From: RGIG3009 sp045595845
Lineage (GTDB): Bacteria > Bacillota > Clostridia > Oscillospirales > Acutalibacteraceae
DNA: 64,000 bases
Assembly: GCA_045595845.1 (NCBI GenBank)
Contig: JAZOBF010000028.1
Span: 1 to 64,000, forward strand
Direction: 5' to 3'
Part shown: positions 43,633 through 52,355 of the stretch, piece after piece
Numbering within the stretch: position 1 is the stretch's first letter
Layout: the number at the start of each line of letters is the position of its first letter
Notes under the pieces: generated by a model
Databases searched by the model: none
What the model was told of the DNA's origin: nothing
The model's input: the letters and a program-made list of their open reading frames with translations, nothing else
Translations under genes and position numbers: made by a program

Positions 43633-44184
43633 ATGATAAAACAAGCGTTCAAATTATATGGAAACACCGTTTTGGCAGGCGTGATGGGATTTTTTATCTA
43701 CCTGTCGATGGGGGTTATCTTTTCTCTGTTGAAAACGAATGGGTTTGTCATGAACCTTGTGGCACTTGCGGTGCAAGCCACCTTGTTCGGCATAATTATC
43801 TACAACAAGATGTGGATGTTGGGTGGTAAAAACGGCAACGCCGCACAGTTTGGTCATATCAAAGGCGACCCGTTGCGCGGACTGAAAATCAGCTTACTGG
43901 CCGCCATCCCGTCAGCCATCAGTTTTCTTGCGCTGATTGCCGATAAGCTGTTTGGATTTTGGAAGGGTATGACCACGGCGTATCGCATTTGCCATACCGC
44001 CTTGTATCCGATTGTTGTGTGGTCGCTCGGTTCTCAGATAACGCGTACGACTGCTGATGTTTCGTGGGTAGGCATTGTGTGTGCGGGGATTCCGATTCTC
44101 TTTATGCCCGCGGTGGCCACAGTTGCCTATTATTTGGGATACCGTCGCATTGTTTTGCGGGAGAAGATTCTCTTTGTAGGGTGA
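43633..44184 (+). CDS. Small unrecognised membrane protein
   Basis: 183 aa with about four to five hydrophobic helices. There is no family I recognise. The stop codon TGA (44182-44184) lies inside the left end of the structured element that starts at 44177, and the last two residues (Val-Gly) are encoded by that element. If the element inserted here, the original C-terminus may have been cut or replaced. The C-terminal helix and the basic segment YRRIVLREKIL appear complete before the junction. Confidence 0.7.
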   Translation: MIKQAFKLYGNTVLAGVMGFFIYLSMGVIFSLLKTNGFVMNLVALAVQATLFGIIIYNKMWMLGGKNGNAAQFGHIKGDPLRGLKISLLAAIPSAISFLALIADKLFGFWKGMTTAYRICHTALYPIVVWSLGSQITRTTADVSWVGIVCAGIPILFMPAVATVAYYLGYRRIVLREKILFVG

Positions 44185-44453
44185 CAGGACTTGAACCTGT
44201 CACACCTTACAAATGAGAAATTCTCGTTCGCCGTTGCCTTGTCGCTTGCGATCCGCCAGGATAGCGGCGCTTCGCGGCTTAGGCGAAACAAAAATTTCTC
44301 GATTTGTAAGGGCAACGCGTTTCTGCCGCCGAATTTTTCGTGCGGAGAAGCGCGAGACTGCCGCAAGGCTGACGCCTTGCAAAATCGAGCGTAAAGCCGC
44401 ACGGATAAAGGCGGCGTGCGAAACTATGACAGGGTTCGAATCCTGTCACCCTA
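44177..44453. repeat. Structured non-coding element with tRNA-T-arm-like inverted ends
   Basis: 277 bases. The ends are inverted repeats of about 27 bp: TAGGGTGACAGGACTTGAA at the left and, inverted, TAGGGTGACAGGATTCGAA at the right. Each end reads outward as a tRNA 3' end, i.e. a T-arm (GACAGG, loop TTCAAGT or GTTCGAAT, CCTGTC) plus a 7-base acceptor strand CACCCTA. No complete tRNA is present on either strand. Inside are an 18-bp inverted repeat (44205-44222 with 44293-44311) and a 7-bp hairpin (44363-44380). It overlaps the stop codon of the upstream gene. It could be a MITE-like or REP-like dispersed repeat, a tRNA-derived element or a structured RNA. There is no obvious target duplication. 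Confidence 0.7.
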
Positions 44454-44474
44454 AACGAAAAGAAATAACCCTTT

Positions 44475-44503
44475 CCTCCGTTGCATAGATATGTAAACGG
44501 AGG
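44475..44503 (+). promoter_or_regulatory. Hairpin covering the cwlD ribosome binding site
   Basis: CCTCCGTT (44475-44482) pairs with AACGGAGG (44496-44503), an 8-bp stem that buries the Shine-Dalgarno AGGAGG-like sequence of the GTG start at 44512. This would lower translation unless the hairpin is opened. Confidence 0.55.
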
Positions 44504-44511
44504 GGATTTCG

Positions 44512-45192
44512 GTGAAAGCTGTGCTTCTGGATATGGCCATAGCCATCGTCGGTGTCGCGGTGATTCTGACGGTGGCATTCGGGGTAACCGAGCGGCGATT
44601 TGCATCGACACAGGTGAACACGGCGCCGCGTGTTTTGATCGATGCCGGTCACGGCGGCGAGGACGGCGGTGCTGAGGGCGCCGACGGGACATTGGAAAAA
44701 GATATCAATTTGGCAATCGCGTGTCCCCTTGGGGAATTGCTGCGGGTGATGGGATACACGGTTTCGTATACCCGCACCGAGGATACCATGGTAAATGCGG
44801 CTGGCGATACCTTGCGCGAGCGCAAGGTCAGCGATATGCGCAACCGTCTCTCGTTGATTGAACAGGCGGACTTGACGGTCAGCATCCATCAAAACAAGTT
44901 CCCTCAGACACAATATAGTGGAACCCAGGTGTTTTACGGTACCGGCTCAGCGGAGAGTTCCGTGCTGGCCGATTCCATTCGGTCGGCGGTGTTGTCGCTG
45001 TTGCAACCTGATAATACGCGTGAACTGAAAAAAGATGACGGTACCGTCTATTTGTTAAAAAATGCGACTCGTCCGATAGCGTTGGTAGAATGTGGGTTCT
45101 TGTCGAATGAAGCGGAACGGGAAAAACTAAAGTCTCACGAATACCGACAACAAATGGCATTTGCAATTGCGTGCGGAATCTTTGAGTTTTAG
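44512..45192 (+). CDS. cwlD: N-acetylmuramoyl-L-alanine amidase, CwlD type
   Basis: 226 aa. It has an N-terminal signal anchor (about 5-25) and an Amidase_3 domain with the zinc ligands: His in DAGHGGEDGG, Glu in LEKDINLAI, His in SIHQNKF, and the catalytic Glu in ALVECGFLSN. CwlD strips peptide from muramic acid so that muramic delta-lactam can be made in the spore cortex; size and architecture fit CwlD. GTG start with GGAGG ahead, partly hidden in a hairpin. radA begins 10 bases after it. Confidence 0.88.
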   Translation: MKAVLLDMAIAIVGVAVILTVAFGVTERRFASTQVNTAPRVLIDAGHGGEDGGAEGADGTLEKDINLAIACPLGELLRVMGYTVSYTRTEDTMVNAAGDTLRERKVSDMRNRLSLIEQADLTVSIHQNKFPQTQYSGTQVFYGTGSAESSVLADSIRSAVLSLLQPDNTRELKKDDGTVYLLKNATRPIALVECGFLSNEAEREKLKSHEYRQQMAFAIACGIFEF

Positions 45193-45202
45193 GAGAAAAA
45201 CA

Positions 45203-46549
45203 ATGGCAGGAAAACAAAAAAACATCTATGTTTGTTCCGAGTGCGGCGGACAGTTTCCGAAATGGTCCGGCAAGTGTCCCTTGTGCGGAGAGTGGAACAC
45301 CATTACGGAGGAGATCGTAGCGACTCGCGTTTCGGCGGGTCCGGTGCGCCGCGCCGAGGTTGCGGCAATGCAAAACATTGATACACAAGCCGAAACGCGA
45401 TACCACACGGGTATCGGTGAGCTCGATCGAGTGTTGGGCGGCGGTATCGTGCCGGGCGGTTTGATGCTTATCGGCGGCGATCCCGGAATTGGGAAATCCA
45501 CGCTTCTTTTGCAAATCTGCGGACAGTTAAGCCAACAGTTTCGCATTTTATATGTATCCGGTGAAGAATCACCGCGTCAGATCAAATTGCGCGCTGAACG
45601 GTTGTCGGTCGGCGGTGAAAATGTTTTGTTGCTTTGCGAAACCGATATGGATGTTATTTTGGATACGATCCGAACAGAAAAACCCGATGTCGTGATTGTC
45701 GACTCCATTCAAACGGTCAGTTTGTCGGAAGTGGCGTCTTCGCCCGGCAGCGTAACACAGGTGCGCGAGTGTGCCTCGGCATTGATGCGGGAGGCCAAAC
45801 AACACGATTTGCCGATTTTTGTGGTGGGACACGTCAACAAAGACGGCGCGATTGCGGGCCCGAAGGTGATGGAGCATATTGTGGATTGCGTGTTGTATTT
45901 TGAAGGCGATCCGCACAGCAATTACCGCATGCTTCGTTCGGCTAAAAACCGATACGGTTCTACCAATGAAATTGGCGTATTTGAAATGCGGGATACCGGT
46001 TTGTGTGAGGTGGAAAACCCGTCGATGATGCTGCTTTCCGGTCGCCCCAAAAATGTCAGCGGCACATGTGTTGCTTGTGTGATGGAGGGGACGCGTCCGT
46101 TGCTTGCAGAGGTGCAAGGGCTGGTGTCACCTACGGGATTTGGTAATCCGCGGCGAATGGCTACCGGTTTTGACGGCAATCGGTTGGCGTTATTGTTAGC
46201 GGTTTTGGAAAAACGGGCCGGGTATTTCTTTTCAAATTTGGATGCGTATTTGAATGTCGTCGGTGGTCTGCGGTTGGACGAACCGGCGGCGGATTTGCCG
46301 GTTGCGTTGGCGCTGATTTCGGGTTTGAAAGACAAACCGATGGACGAGGGCGTAGTCGCGTTCGGCGAAATCGGCTTGGCGGGTGAGCTCAGAGCGGTAT
46401 CGGGTGCCGAGCAGCGTATTGCGGAAGCGGCGCGGCTTGGGTTTACGCGAATTATTGTTCCGCAACACACCCTTAAATCGTTGCACGGCTCCTACCCGAT
46501 TGAGGTGATCGGTGCCGCAACGGTGCGCGAAGCGTACGAAAAAATATAA
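45203..46549 (+). CDS. radA: DNA repair protein RadA
   Basis: 448 aa RecA-like helicase that drives branch migration. It has an N-terminal four-Cys zinc finger (VCSECGGQ, CPLCGEW), Walker A GGDPGIGKST, the RadA-specific KNRYGSTNE motif and a Lon-like C-terminal domain (NVVGGLRLDEPAADLPVALA). The start at 45203 has AGGAGA ahead and gives the usual N-terminus just before the zinc finger. Confidence 0.95.
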   Translation: MAGKQKNIYVCSECGGQFPKWSGKCPLCGEWNTITEEIVATRVSAGPVRRAEVAAMQNIDTQAETRYHTGIGELDRVLGGGIVPGGLMLIGGDPGIGKSTLLLQICGQLSQQFRILYVSGEESPRQIKLRAERLSVGGENVLLLCETDMDVILDTIRTEKPDVVIVDSIQTVSLSEVASSPGSVTQVRECASALMREAKQHDLPIFVVGHVNKDGAIAGPKVMEHIVDCVLYFEGDPHSNYRMLRSAKNRYGSTNEIGVFEMRDTGLCEVENPSMMLLSGRPKNVSGTCVACVMEGTRPLLAEVQGLVSPTGFGNPRRMATGFDGNRLALLLAVLEKRAGYFFSNLDAYLNVVGGLRLDEPAADLPVALALISGLKDKPMDEGVVAFGEIGLAGELRAVSGAEQRIAEAARLGFTRIIVPQHTLKSLHGSYPIEVIGAATVREAYEKI

Positions 46550-46561
46550 GAGACTTGTCAG

Positions 46562-46592
46562 ATAGGCGAAAGCATTGCTTTCGCCTATTTTT
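46562..46592 (+). terminator. radA terminator
   Basis: 12-bp stem ATAGGCGAAAGC, ATT loop, six or more T. Confidence 0.92.
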
Positions 46593-46650
46593 TATTGTTA
46601 TAATTTGCGGTTTGCGTCAAAGAATAGCAAGTGAAAAAGGAGGAAACAGC

Positions 46651-47589
46651 ATGAAAAAATATGTATGGCTGGCGATCGGCACGGGGCTTGCTGTCGCGGC
46701 AATTTTTGGCATAAAAGTGTGGACGACACCGAAAGAGATTGCGGTCAATCTGGTTACCGTCCAACCACAGACGGTGCAACAGACGGTGCAGTGTACCGGC
46801 AAAGTGCAAGCAAGCGAAAGCCGTGCGGTATATGTGGAATTGCCGTATGTGGCAAAAGAGGTCTATGTTAAAGAAGGACAGACCGTACGCAAAGGCGAGG
46901 TGTTGTTTTCGGTAGATGCGCAAGCCACACAACAAGCGCTGTCTCAACTGGCGGGTACCACGCTGTCCGATGGTGTGGCGGATATTACCGACACGACGAT
47001 AACCGCTCCCGTTTCGGGCGTGGTCGCCTCCGTCAGCGTGCGCGCGGGCGAGATGGTGGATCATACGCAACCGTGTGCGATGATTGCCGAAGGTGAGGGC
47101 ATGGAGATTGCGGTGGCGATTCGCGAGCGGCATTTGCCGCGGGTAACCATCGGACAAAAGGTCATCGTCACGGGCGTTGCTTTTTCGAAAGAGCGGTATT
47201 CCGGAACGCTTACCGCCATTGCCTCTTCTGCTCATCAGGAGTATATCGGGACGGTGTCCGAAACGGTGGTGGATGCGGTGATTTCGTTGGATGAAGGTAT
47301 GATGGACGAATCGTTGCGCACAGGCTTGAATGCACAAGCGAATATTATTACGCAAACCCACGAAAATGTCTTATTAATACCGTATGATTGCCTTACCCAA
47401 AACGATGAAGGAGAGGAATGCGTGTATGTTTATCAAGGAAACGGAATCGCAGAAAAGAGGCGCGTTGAGGTGGCAGACGAATATGCCGACGGAGTTTTGG
47501 TGGTGTCCGGCATATCGGCGGGCGAACGGTTGGTACAAGCTCCGGAAACCTTATCCGGAAAACAACGCGTCAATGTACGGGCGGAATGA
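46651..47589 (+). CDS. Efflux-type periplasmic adaptor-like protein (HlyD/MacA family)
   Basis: 312 aa. It has an N-terminal membrane anchor (about 4-22), then a biotinyl-lipoyl-like pair of half motifs (PYVAKEVYVKEGQTVRKGEVLF and TAPVSGVVASVSVRAGEMVD) and a beta-barrel region. The usual long coiled-coil hairpin is almost absent, since the two half motifs are only about 35 residues apart. In Gram-positive bacteria such proteins pair with a MacB-type permease, which follows 3 bases later. Start at 46651 with AAAAGGAGGA ahead. Confidence 0.85.
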   Translation: MKKYVWLAIGTGLAVAAIFGIKVWTTPKEIAVNLVTVQPQTVQQTVQCTGKVQASESRAVYVELPYVAKEVYVKEGQTVRKGEVLFSVDAQATQQALSQLAGTTLSDGVADITDTTITAPVSGVVASVSVRAGEMVDHTQPCAMIAEGEGMEIAVAIRERHLPRVTIGQKVIVTGVAFSKERYSGTLTAIASSAHQEYIGTVSETVVDAVISLDEGMMDESLRTGLNAQANIITQTHENVLLIPYDCLTQNDEGEECVYVYQGNGIAEKRRVEVADEYADGVLVVSGISAGERLVQAPETLSGKQRVNVRAE

Positions 47590-47592
47590 GCC

Positions 47593-48750
47593 ATGGAACT
47601 GATAAAAAATGCAGTGCGCCAGTTGTTGCGCAAACGAGGAAGAACTTTACTGACGGTTGGCGGAATCGCCGTTGGGGTGATGATGGTGTCTATCGTGACG
47701 GTGATCGGCAGTGTGGCGCGTATCTTTGTCAATGACGAACTGGACAGTATGGGTGTCAGCGGATTGTCCGTCATGTCGTTGACAACCGACACCTTGCTCA
47801 GGGAAGATGCCTTGCAGGAAATACGGAATTTATCACAGGTGTCTACCGCCATGCCGCTTATGATACACATTACCTCTCTTTCCACCCCGTACGGTACGAG
47901 TGATTCGGTGTTGTGCGGTATCGACGCAGGGGCGGGGCAGGTCATTTCGCTGACATTGCGACACGGACGCATGATATCCGGCGGCGATGTTGCCGCCGCC
48001 GCCCCTGTTTGTGTGTTGGATGAAGAAACCGCAAAAGCTGCATACGGGCGAGAAAATGTCGTGGGGAAAACCATTGAGGTTCGAATCGGGGATGTTTTTC
48101 GGGAACTGACCGTGATAGGGGTTACCGAGACCGGCAGCAGTTTGCTCCAAAATGTGACATCGCTGATTCCCGGCATGGTATACTTGCCGTATACGACACA
48201 GCAGCAGCTGACAGGGCGACAAGAGTTTGATCAAATTGCGGTTCGTACCGTGAGCAGCGAGGTTACGGACCAAACTCAAAAACGCATCGAGAAAGTGCTG
48301 GATCGCTTGTACGACGGCAATGCGCCTTTTCGCACGGACAATCTTGCCGCACAAAAAGACCGACTTGGCCGCATTGTGGACATTGTCACGGGCGTGTTGA
48401 CGGTGCTCAGCGGTGTTTCGCTTGTGGTGTCGGGGTTCGGAATTATGACGGTGATGCTTTCCTCGGTAAGCGAGAGAACGCGCGAAATCGGTGTTAAAAA
48501 AGCAATCGGCGCAACCCAAAAACGAATTTTAGCGGAGTTCTTGGTGGAAGCGGTATTACTGTCCTGCGTCGGGGCGGCTGTCGGGTTGTTGCCGGCGGTT
48601 GTTTTGATGATTGTGTTGGGTAAGGGTGTATCCTTGATGACTTTCGTATCCCTTGTTGCGTTTTCGGTATTGGTGGGGGTTGTATTCGGGGTGTATCCGG
48701 CATATAAAGCTTCCAAGTTGCCGCCTGTGGAAGCGTTGCGCAGCGAGTGA
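47593..48750 (+). CDS. MacB/FtsX-type ABC transporter permease
   Basis: 385 aa. One N-terminal helix (about 18-40), a large extracytoplasmic MacB core domain (about 45-260), then three C-terminal helices with the FtsX fold (SERTREIGVKKAIGATQKRI before the third). It ends YKASKLPPVEALRSE, the family C-terminus. It couples mechanical work across the membrane and needs a separate ATP-binding protein; none is encoded on either side. The substrate is unknown. Confidence 0.88.
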   Translation: MELIKNAVRQLLRKRGRTLLTVGGIAVGVMMVSIVTVIGSVARIFVNDELDSMGVSGLSVMSLTTDTLLREDALQEIRNLSQVSTAMPLMIHITSLSTPYGTSDSVLCGIDAGAGQVISLTLRHGRMISGGDVAAAAPVCVLDEETAKAAYGRENVVGKTIEVRIGDVFRELTVIGVTETGSSLLQNVTSLIPGMVYLPYTTQQQLTGRQEFDQIAVRTVSSEVTDQTQKRIEKVLDRLYDGNAPFRTDNLAAQKDRLGRIVDIVTGVLTVLSGVSLVVSGFGIMTVMLSSVSERTREIGVKKAIGATQKRILAEFLVEAVLLSCVGAAVGLLPAVVLMIVLGKGVSLMTFVSLVAFSVLVGVVFGVYPAYKASKLPPVEALRSE

Positions 48751-48761
48751 CAAATAAAGAC

Positions 48762-48790
48762 TTTTCACCGCGTAAAATCTATGGTATACT
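48762..48790 (+). promoter_or_regulatory. Promoter of the M16 peptidase pair
   Basis: TTTTCA, 17 bases, TATACT (48785-48790), just after the permease gene. Confidence 0.5.
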
Positions 48791-48828
48791 GATACCGATA
48801 TTGAATAAGAACAGACGGAGGTCTGCGT

Positions 48829-50109
48829 ATGAAAGCCGATAATCGTTTGGTTGGGGCGGGCGTTCACAGCCTATTGATTCCCGATACACGCTTTAAAACT
48901 TCACAATTGTCGATAGCGTTGCTCATGCCGCTTGCAAAAGAAACGGTAGAGGAATATGCGTTGTTACCGCGCCTGTTAATTCGCGGTTGTGCGGCGTATC
49001 CGGATTTTACCGCGCTGAACCGCCGTTTAAATAGGTTATACGGTGCCGCCGTTACGGGTGATGTTGCCCGCGTCGGGGAAACGCAGGCCTTGATTCTGAC
49101 GGTGGAATGTACCGCTGACAAGTATGCCATCGGCGGGGAACAGGTGACGGCCGAGTGTGCAGAGTTATTGTGTGAAATGCTGTTCCGTCCGGCGCTTAAA
49201 AACGGCGAGTTTCGCGCGGAAGATGTGGAGACCGAGCGGCGGTGTCTTGCCGAGGAGGTCCGCGCCGAGATCAATGAAAAACGGTGGTATGCCCGTCGGC
49301 AGGCCGAGCGGTTGCTGTGCCCCCACGAGGCGTACGGTATTGGGCGTTACGGTAGTGCACAGCGTATAGAGTCTTTGACACCGAAAGCCGTGACTGCCGC
49401 ATGGCGGCGCGTGTTACAGAACGCTTGCGTACAACTGATCTTGCAGAGCGACCGCGCGTTGCCAATGGTGGAAGAGGCGTTTTGCCGCGAGTTTGCCGCC
49501 GTCAGTGGCAGAGCGGCGGTTGCGTGTCATACCGATACCACGGTATCTCTACCGTTCCGCAGACAAGTTGAGCGCATGGAAGTAGGACAATCGAAATTGG
49601 TGCTCGGATTCCGAGCGGGTTGTGCGGAACCCGATGAGGGCGTTCATGCCATGCGATTGATGAACGCCTTGCTTGGCGGAACGGCGACTTCGTTGTTGTT
49701 TAAAAATGTGCGCGAAAAACTGAGCTTGTGTTATTATTGTTCGTCGATATATGACCGTATCAAGGGCGTTTTGTTCGTGCAGAGCGGTGTGGATGAGAAA
49801 AATGCCGAGCGAGCGGAAACCGAGATACTTGCGCAGCTGGAGGCGGTTCGTCGCGGGGAGTTTGCCGATGACGAGTTGGAGGCGGCACGACGGAGTGTCG
49901 TACAGAGCTTTGAGGCGGTAAACGATTCTCAAAGTGCGCGCGCGGCGTGGTATGTGTCGCAGGCCGCGCTCGAAAATCCGGTAGCGCCGGAAGAAACGCG
50001 ACAGGCGATTGAAGCGGTAACGCGTGACGATGTGATTGCCGCGGCTCGTTTGGTACAGTACGAATGTGCGTATTTGTTAGCACAGAAAGGAGAGTCGGTT
50101 GATGGGTAA
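48829..50109 (+). CDS. M16 peptidase-like protein, YmfF type (inactive subunit)
   Basis: 426 aa. It has the two-lobed M16 fold but no HxxEH zinc motif in the first lobe. The second lobe retains the substrate-binding pattern GGTATSLLFKNVREKLSLCYY. It pairs with the active-type protein encoded next, overlapping it by 8 bases, as in the Bacillus ymfF-ymfH arrangement (annotated elsewhere as EF-P 5-aminopentanol modification-associated YfmF). The pair probably forms a cytoplasmic heterodimer like the mitochondrial processing peptidase (inference). Confidence 0.88.
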   Translation: MKADNRLVGAGVHSLLIPDTRFKTSQLSIALLMPLAKETVEEYALLPRLLIRGCAAYPDFTALNRRLNRLYGAAVTGDVARVGETQALILTVECTADKYAIGGEQVTAECAELLCEMLFRPALKNGEFRAEDVETERRCLAEEVRAEINEKRWYARRQAERLLCPHEAYGIGRYGSAQRIESLTPKAVTAAWRRVLQNACVQLILQSDRALPMVEEAFCREFAAVSGRAAVACHTDTTVSLPFRRQVERMEVGQSKLVLGFRAGCAEPDEGVHAMRLMNALLGGTATSLLFKNVREKLSLCYYCSSIYDRIKGVLFVQSGVDEKNAERAETEILAQLEAVRRGEFADDELEAARRSVVQSFEAVNDSQSARAAWYVSQAALENPVAPEETRQAIEAVTRDDVIAAARLVQYECAYLLAQKGESVDG

Positions 50110-51394
50110 GTGGACGGAGCTTGTCTGTTCGCATACGGGAGAGCGGTGCTATTATATGCGGCACGCGTCCGGATTGCCGATATATGTTTGGCCGAAAGAC
50201 GGCTATGCGTCGGCGTATGCGGTGTTTGCTACCGATTACGGCGCCATTGATACGGCGTACCGTGATCCCGACTCGGGTAAAACGGTTGAACTTCCCGCGG
50301 GAATTGCACATTATTTGGAGCATAAATTGTTTGAAAACGAAGAGTGCGACGCATTTGAGCGGTATGCCGCCACGGGTGCCAACGCGAATGCGTATACATC
50401 CTTTGATCATACGGCATATTTGTTTTCTTGTACGCAACACCTGACCGAGTCGCTTGAAATTTTACTGGATTTCGTGCAAGACCCGTATTTCACCGAGCAA
50501 ACGGTGGAAAAAGAGCGGGGGATTATCGGACAGGAAATTCGCATGTGCGAGGATTCGCCCTCGCGTACGGTGTTTTGCAACTTGCTCGAGGCGTTGTATC
50601 ACCACCATCCCGTACGCATTGATATTGCGGGAACGGTGGAATCTATCGCCCAGATTACGCCGGAACTGTTGTACGGGTGTTACGAAAGTTTTTACGATTT
50701 GCAAAACATGGTGTTGGCGGTGTCGGGCAATGTCACCTGCGAACAGGTGGAGAGCGTGGCGGATCGGTTGTTAAAGCCGTCCAAAGGCAATGTGCCGCGG
50801 CGTGTGTCGGTTGACGAACCCAAAACGGCGGCACAACCGCGCATTGAAGTGCGTATGCCGGTGGCGGAACCGTTGTTTTATTTGGGGTATAAGGTGCCGC
50901 TTGGCGGTGTCTCTACGGAATCGGCATCCGCTTTGGCGGCGGCAGAAGTGTTGCAGGAGCTGCTTGGTGGCCGCGCGAATCCCTTGTATGCCGAGTTGAT
51001 GCGAAATAAACTTATCAACACTTCGTTCGGCTTGGAATATTTTAACGGACCGGGGTACGGTGTGTGGATTGTCGGCGGGGAGTCGGCAAATCCGGATGCT
51101 GTGTGCGAGGCGTTCCGCGCCGAGATTGCACGCTTGAAACGAGACGGCATTACCGACGAGGAGTTTGAGGCGGCACGCAATGCGGTTTACGGGCGGTTGG
51201 TCTCACAGCTCGATAATGTGGAGTCGTGCGGTGATTGGATGCTCGAAGCTCATTTCGCGGAACGCTCACCCTTTGTTTTGCTTGACGAGGTGGCGGCTCT
51301 TGATATACAATCGGTGTATCGGCGGGTTCAAACGGATTTTGATACGGAGGCTTCTTCGCTTTCGCTGGTGCTGCCGCTCGACGAGAAAGGATGA
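50102..51394 (+). CDS. M16 metallopeptidase, YmfH type
   Basis: 430 aa. The zinc site is intact: HYLEH in GIAHYLEHKLFE with the downstream Glu region (VEKERGIIGQEIRM). The second lobe has GGRANPLYAELMRNKL. The ATG at 50102 is preferred over the TTG one codon earlier because AAAGGAGA lies eight bases ahead. It is followed by lgt; the preferred lgt start is 5 bases after the stop. Confidence 0.9.
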   Translation: MGKWTELVCSHTGERCYYMRHASGLPIYVWPKDGYASAYAVFATDYGAIDTAYRDPDSGKTVELPAGIAHYLEHKLFENEECDAFERYAATGANANAYTSFDHTAYLFSCTQHLTESLEILLDFVQDPYFTEQTVEKERGIIGQEIRMCEDSPSRTVFCNLLEALYHHHPVRIDIAGTVESIAQITPELLYGCYESFYDLQNMVLAVSGNVTCEQVESVADRLLKPSKGNVPRRVSVDEPKTAAQPRIEVRMPVAEPLFYLGYKVPLGGVSTESASALAAAEVLQELLGGRANPLYAELMRNKLINTSFGLEYFNGPGYGVWIVGGESANPDAVCEAFRAEIARLKRDGITDEEFEAARNAVYGRLVSQLDNVESCGDWMLEAHFAERSPFVLLDEVAALDIQSVYRRVQTDFDTEASSLSLVLPLDEKG

Positions 51395-51399
51395 TAAAC

Positions 51400-52353
51400 A
51401 TGGAATCGTATGTTTCGTTTCCGAAGCTGGGATGGACCATCCCGTTGGACGAGGAAATCCTGTCGTTTCCGTTTTTTAATACGGAAATTACCATCCGTTG
51501 GTATGGGTTGTTGATCGCGGTCGGTTTTTTGTTGGCCGTTTGGTACGGATTTCGTAATGCTAAACGGTTTGGAATTAAACAAGATCCGATGCTGGATGTA
51601 GTACTGGCGTGTGTGGTGATGGCGTTTATCGGGGCACGGTTGTATTATGTGTTTTTTTCCGAGAACCGCGCACAGTATTTGGCAAACCCAATCCGCATCC
51701 TGTATATCTGGGAAGGCGGAATTGCCATCTACGGCGGCGTGATCGGTGCGTTTGTGACGGGATTGTGGATGTGTCCCCTGCGCAAGGTGGACACTTTGCG
51801 AATGTTTGACCTTGCCTCTGTCGGCTTTTTGATCGGACAGGCGGTTGGCCGATGGGGCAACTTTTTTAATCAAGAAGCTTACGGCGGTAACACGAATCTG
51901 CCGTGGGGCATGTCCGGTAGTTGGATTTCGAGCACGGCAAACCCGTTGGCGGGAGTTGCGTATGATCCTGAGATACCCGTGCATCCCACCTTCTTGTACG
52001 AGTCGCTCTGGTGTGTGCTGGGGTTTGTCGTGTTACATATGGTGTCCCGTAAGGCGTATCGCTTTAGAGGGCAGTTATTCTCAATGTATATTATGTGGTA
52101 CGGCGCGGGCCGTTTCTTTATTGAGCTGTTGCGCACCGACAGCTTGTACTTGTTTACCATGAAGGTGTCTTGCTTGGTGGCGGTACTGTCGGTGCTGGGC
52201 GGATTGATTTTGTTTTTTGTTTTCAAAAATCGCGAGAGCCGCTTGGCAGAGACGGAGGATACAGAAGCTACCATTCCGCTTGCGGACCCGCAAATGCTTG
52301 AGAAAACCCTGAGTGAGGTGTTGGGCGACGATACCATGCCCGAGGAGGAATAA
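51400..52353 (+). CDS. lgt: Prolipoprotein diacylglyceryl transferase
   Basis: 317 aa polytopic membrane enzyme that adds diacylglycerol to the lipobox Cys of prelipoproteins. The family signature GRWGNFFNQEAYG is complete, preceded by GGIAIYGGVIG; the C-terminal essential region contains HPTFLYESLW and the later GAGRFFIELLRTD. It has a longer acidic C-terminal tail than average. Two in-frame ATGs exist; 51400 is better spaced from AAAGGA than 51391, which overlaps the upstream stop. Confidence 0.96.
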   Translation: MESYVSFPKLGWTIPLDEEILSFPFFNTEITIRWYGLLIAVGFLLAVWYGFRNAKRFGIKQDPMLDVVLACVVMAFIGARLYYVFFSENRAQYLANPIRILYIWEGGIAIYGGVIGAFVTGLWMCPLRKVDTLRMFDLASVGFLIGQAVGRWGNFFNQEAYGGNTNLPWGMSGSWISSTANPLAGVAYDPEIPVHPTFLYESLWCVLGFVVLHMVSRKAYRFRGQLFSMYIMWYGAGRFFIELLRTDSLYLFTMKVSCLVAVLSVLGGLILFFVFKNRESRLAETEDTEATIPLADPQMLEKTLSEVLGDDTMPEEE

Positions 52354-52355
52354 CC

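Noticed and set aside
44177..44453. tmRNA (ssrA), because of the long-range acceptor pairing and a length near 280
   Set aside because: No CCA or CCA-like end, no tag reading frame ending in an ALAA-type sequence with a stop, no recognisable pseudoknot pattern, and the T-arm occurs at both ends.
44380..44453. Ordinary tRNA gene on the plus strand
   Set aside because: Only the T-arm and 3' acceptor strand are present. There is no matching 5' acceptor, D-arm or anticodon arm within tRNA length, and the same holds for the minus strand from the left end.
44191..44488. Short arginine-rich reading frames within the structured element
   Set aside because: Several frames on both strands are open through the G+C-rich hairpins, none with a ribosome binding site or protein-like pattern.
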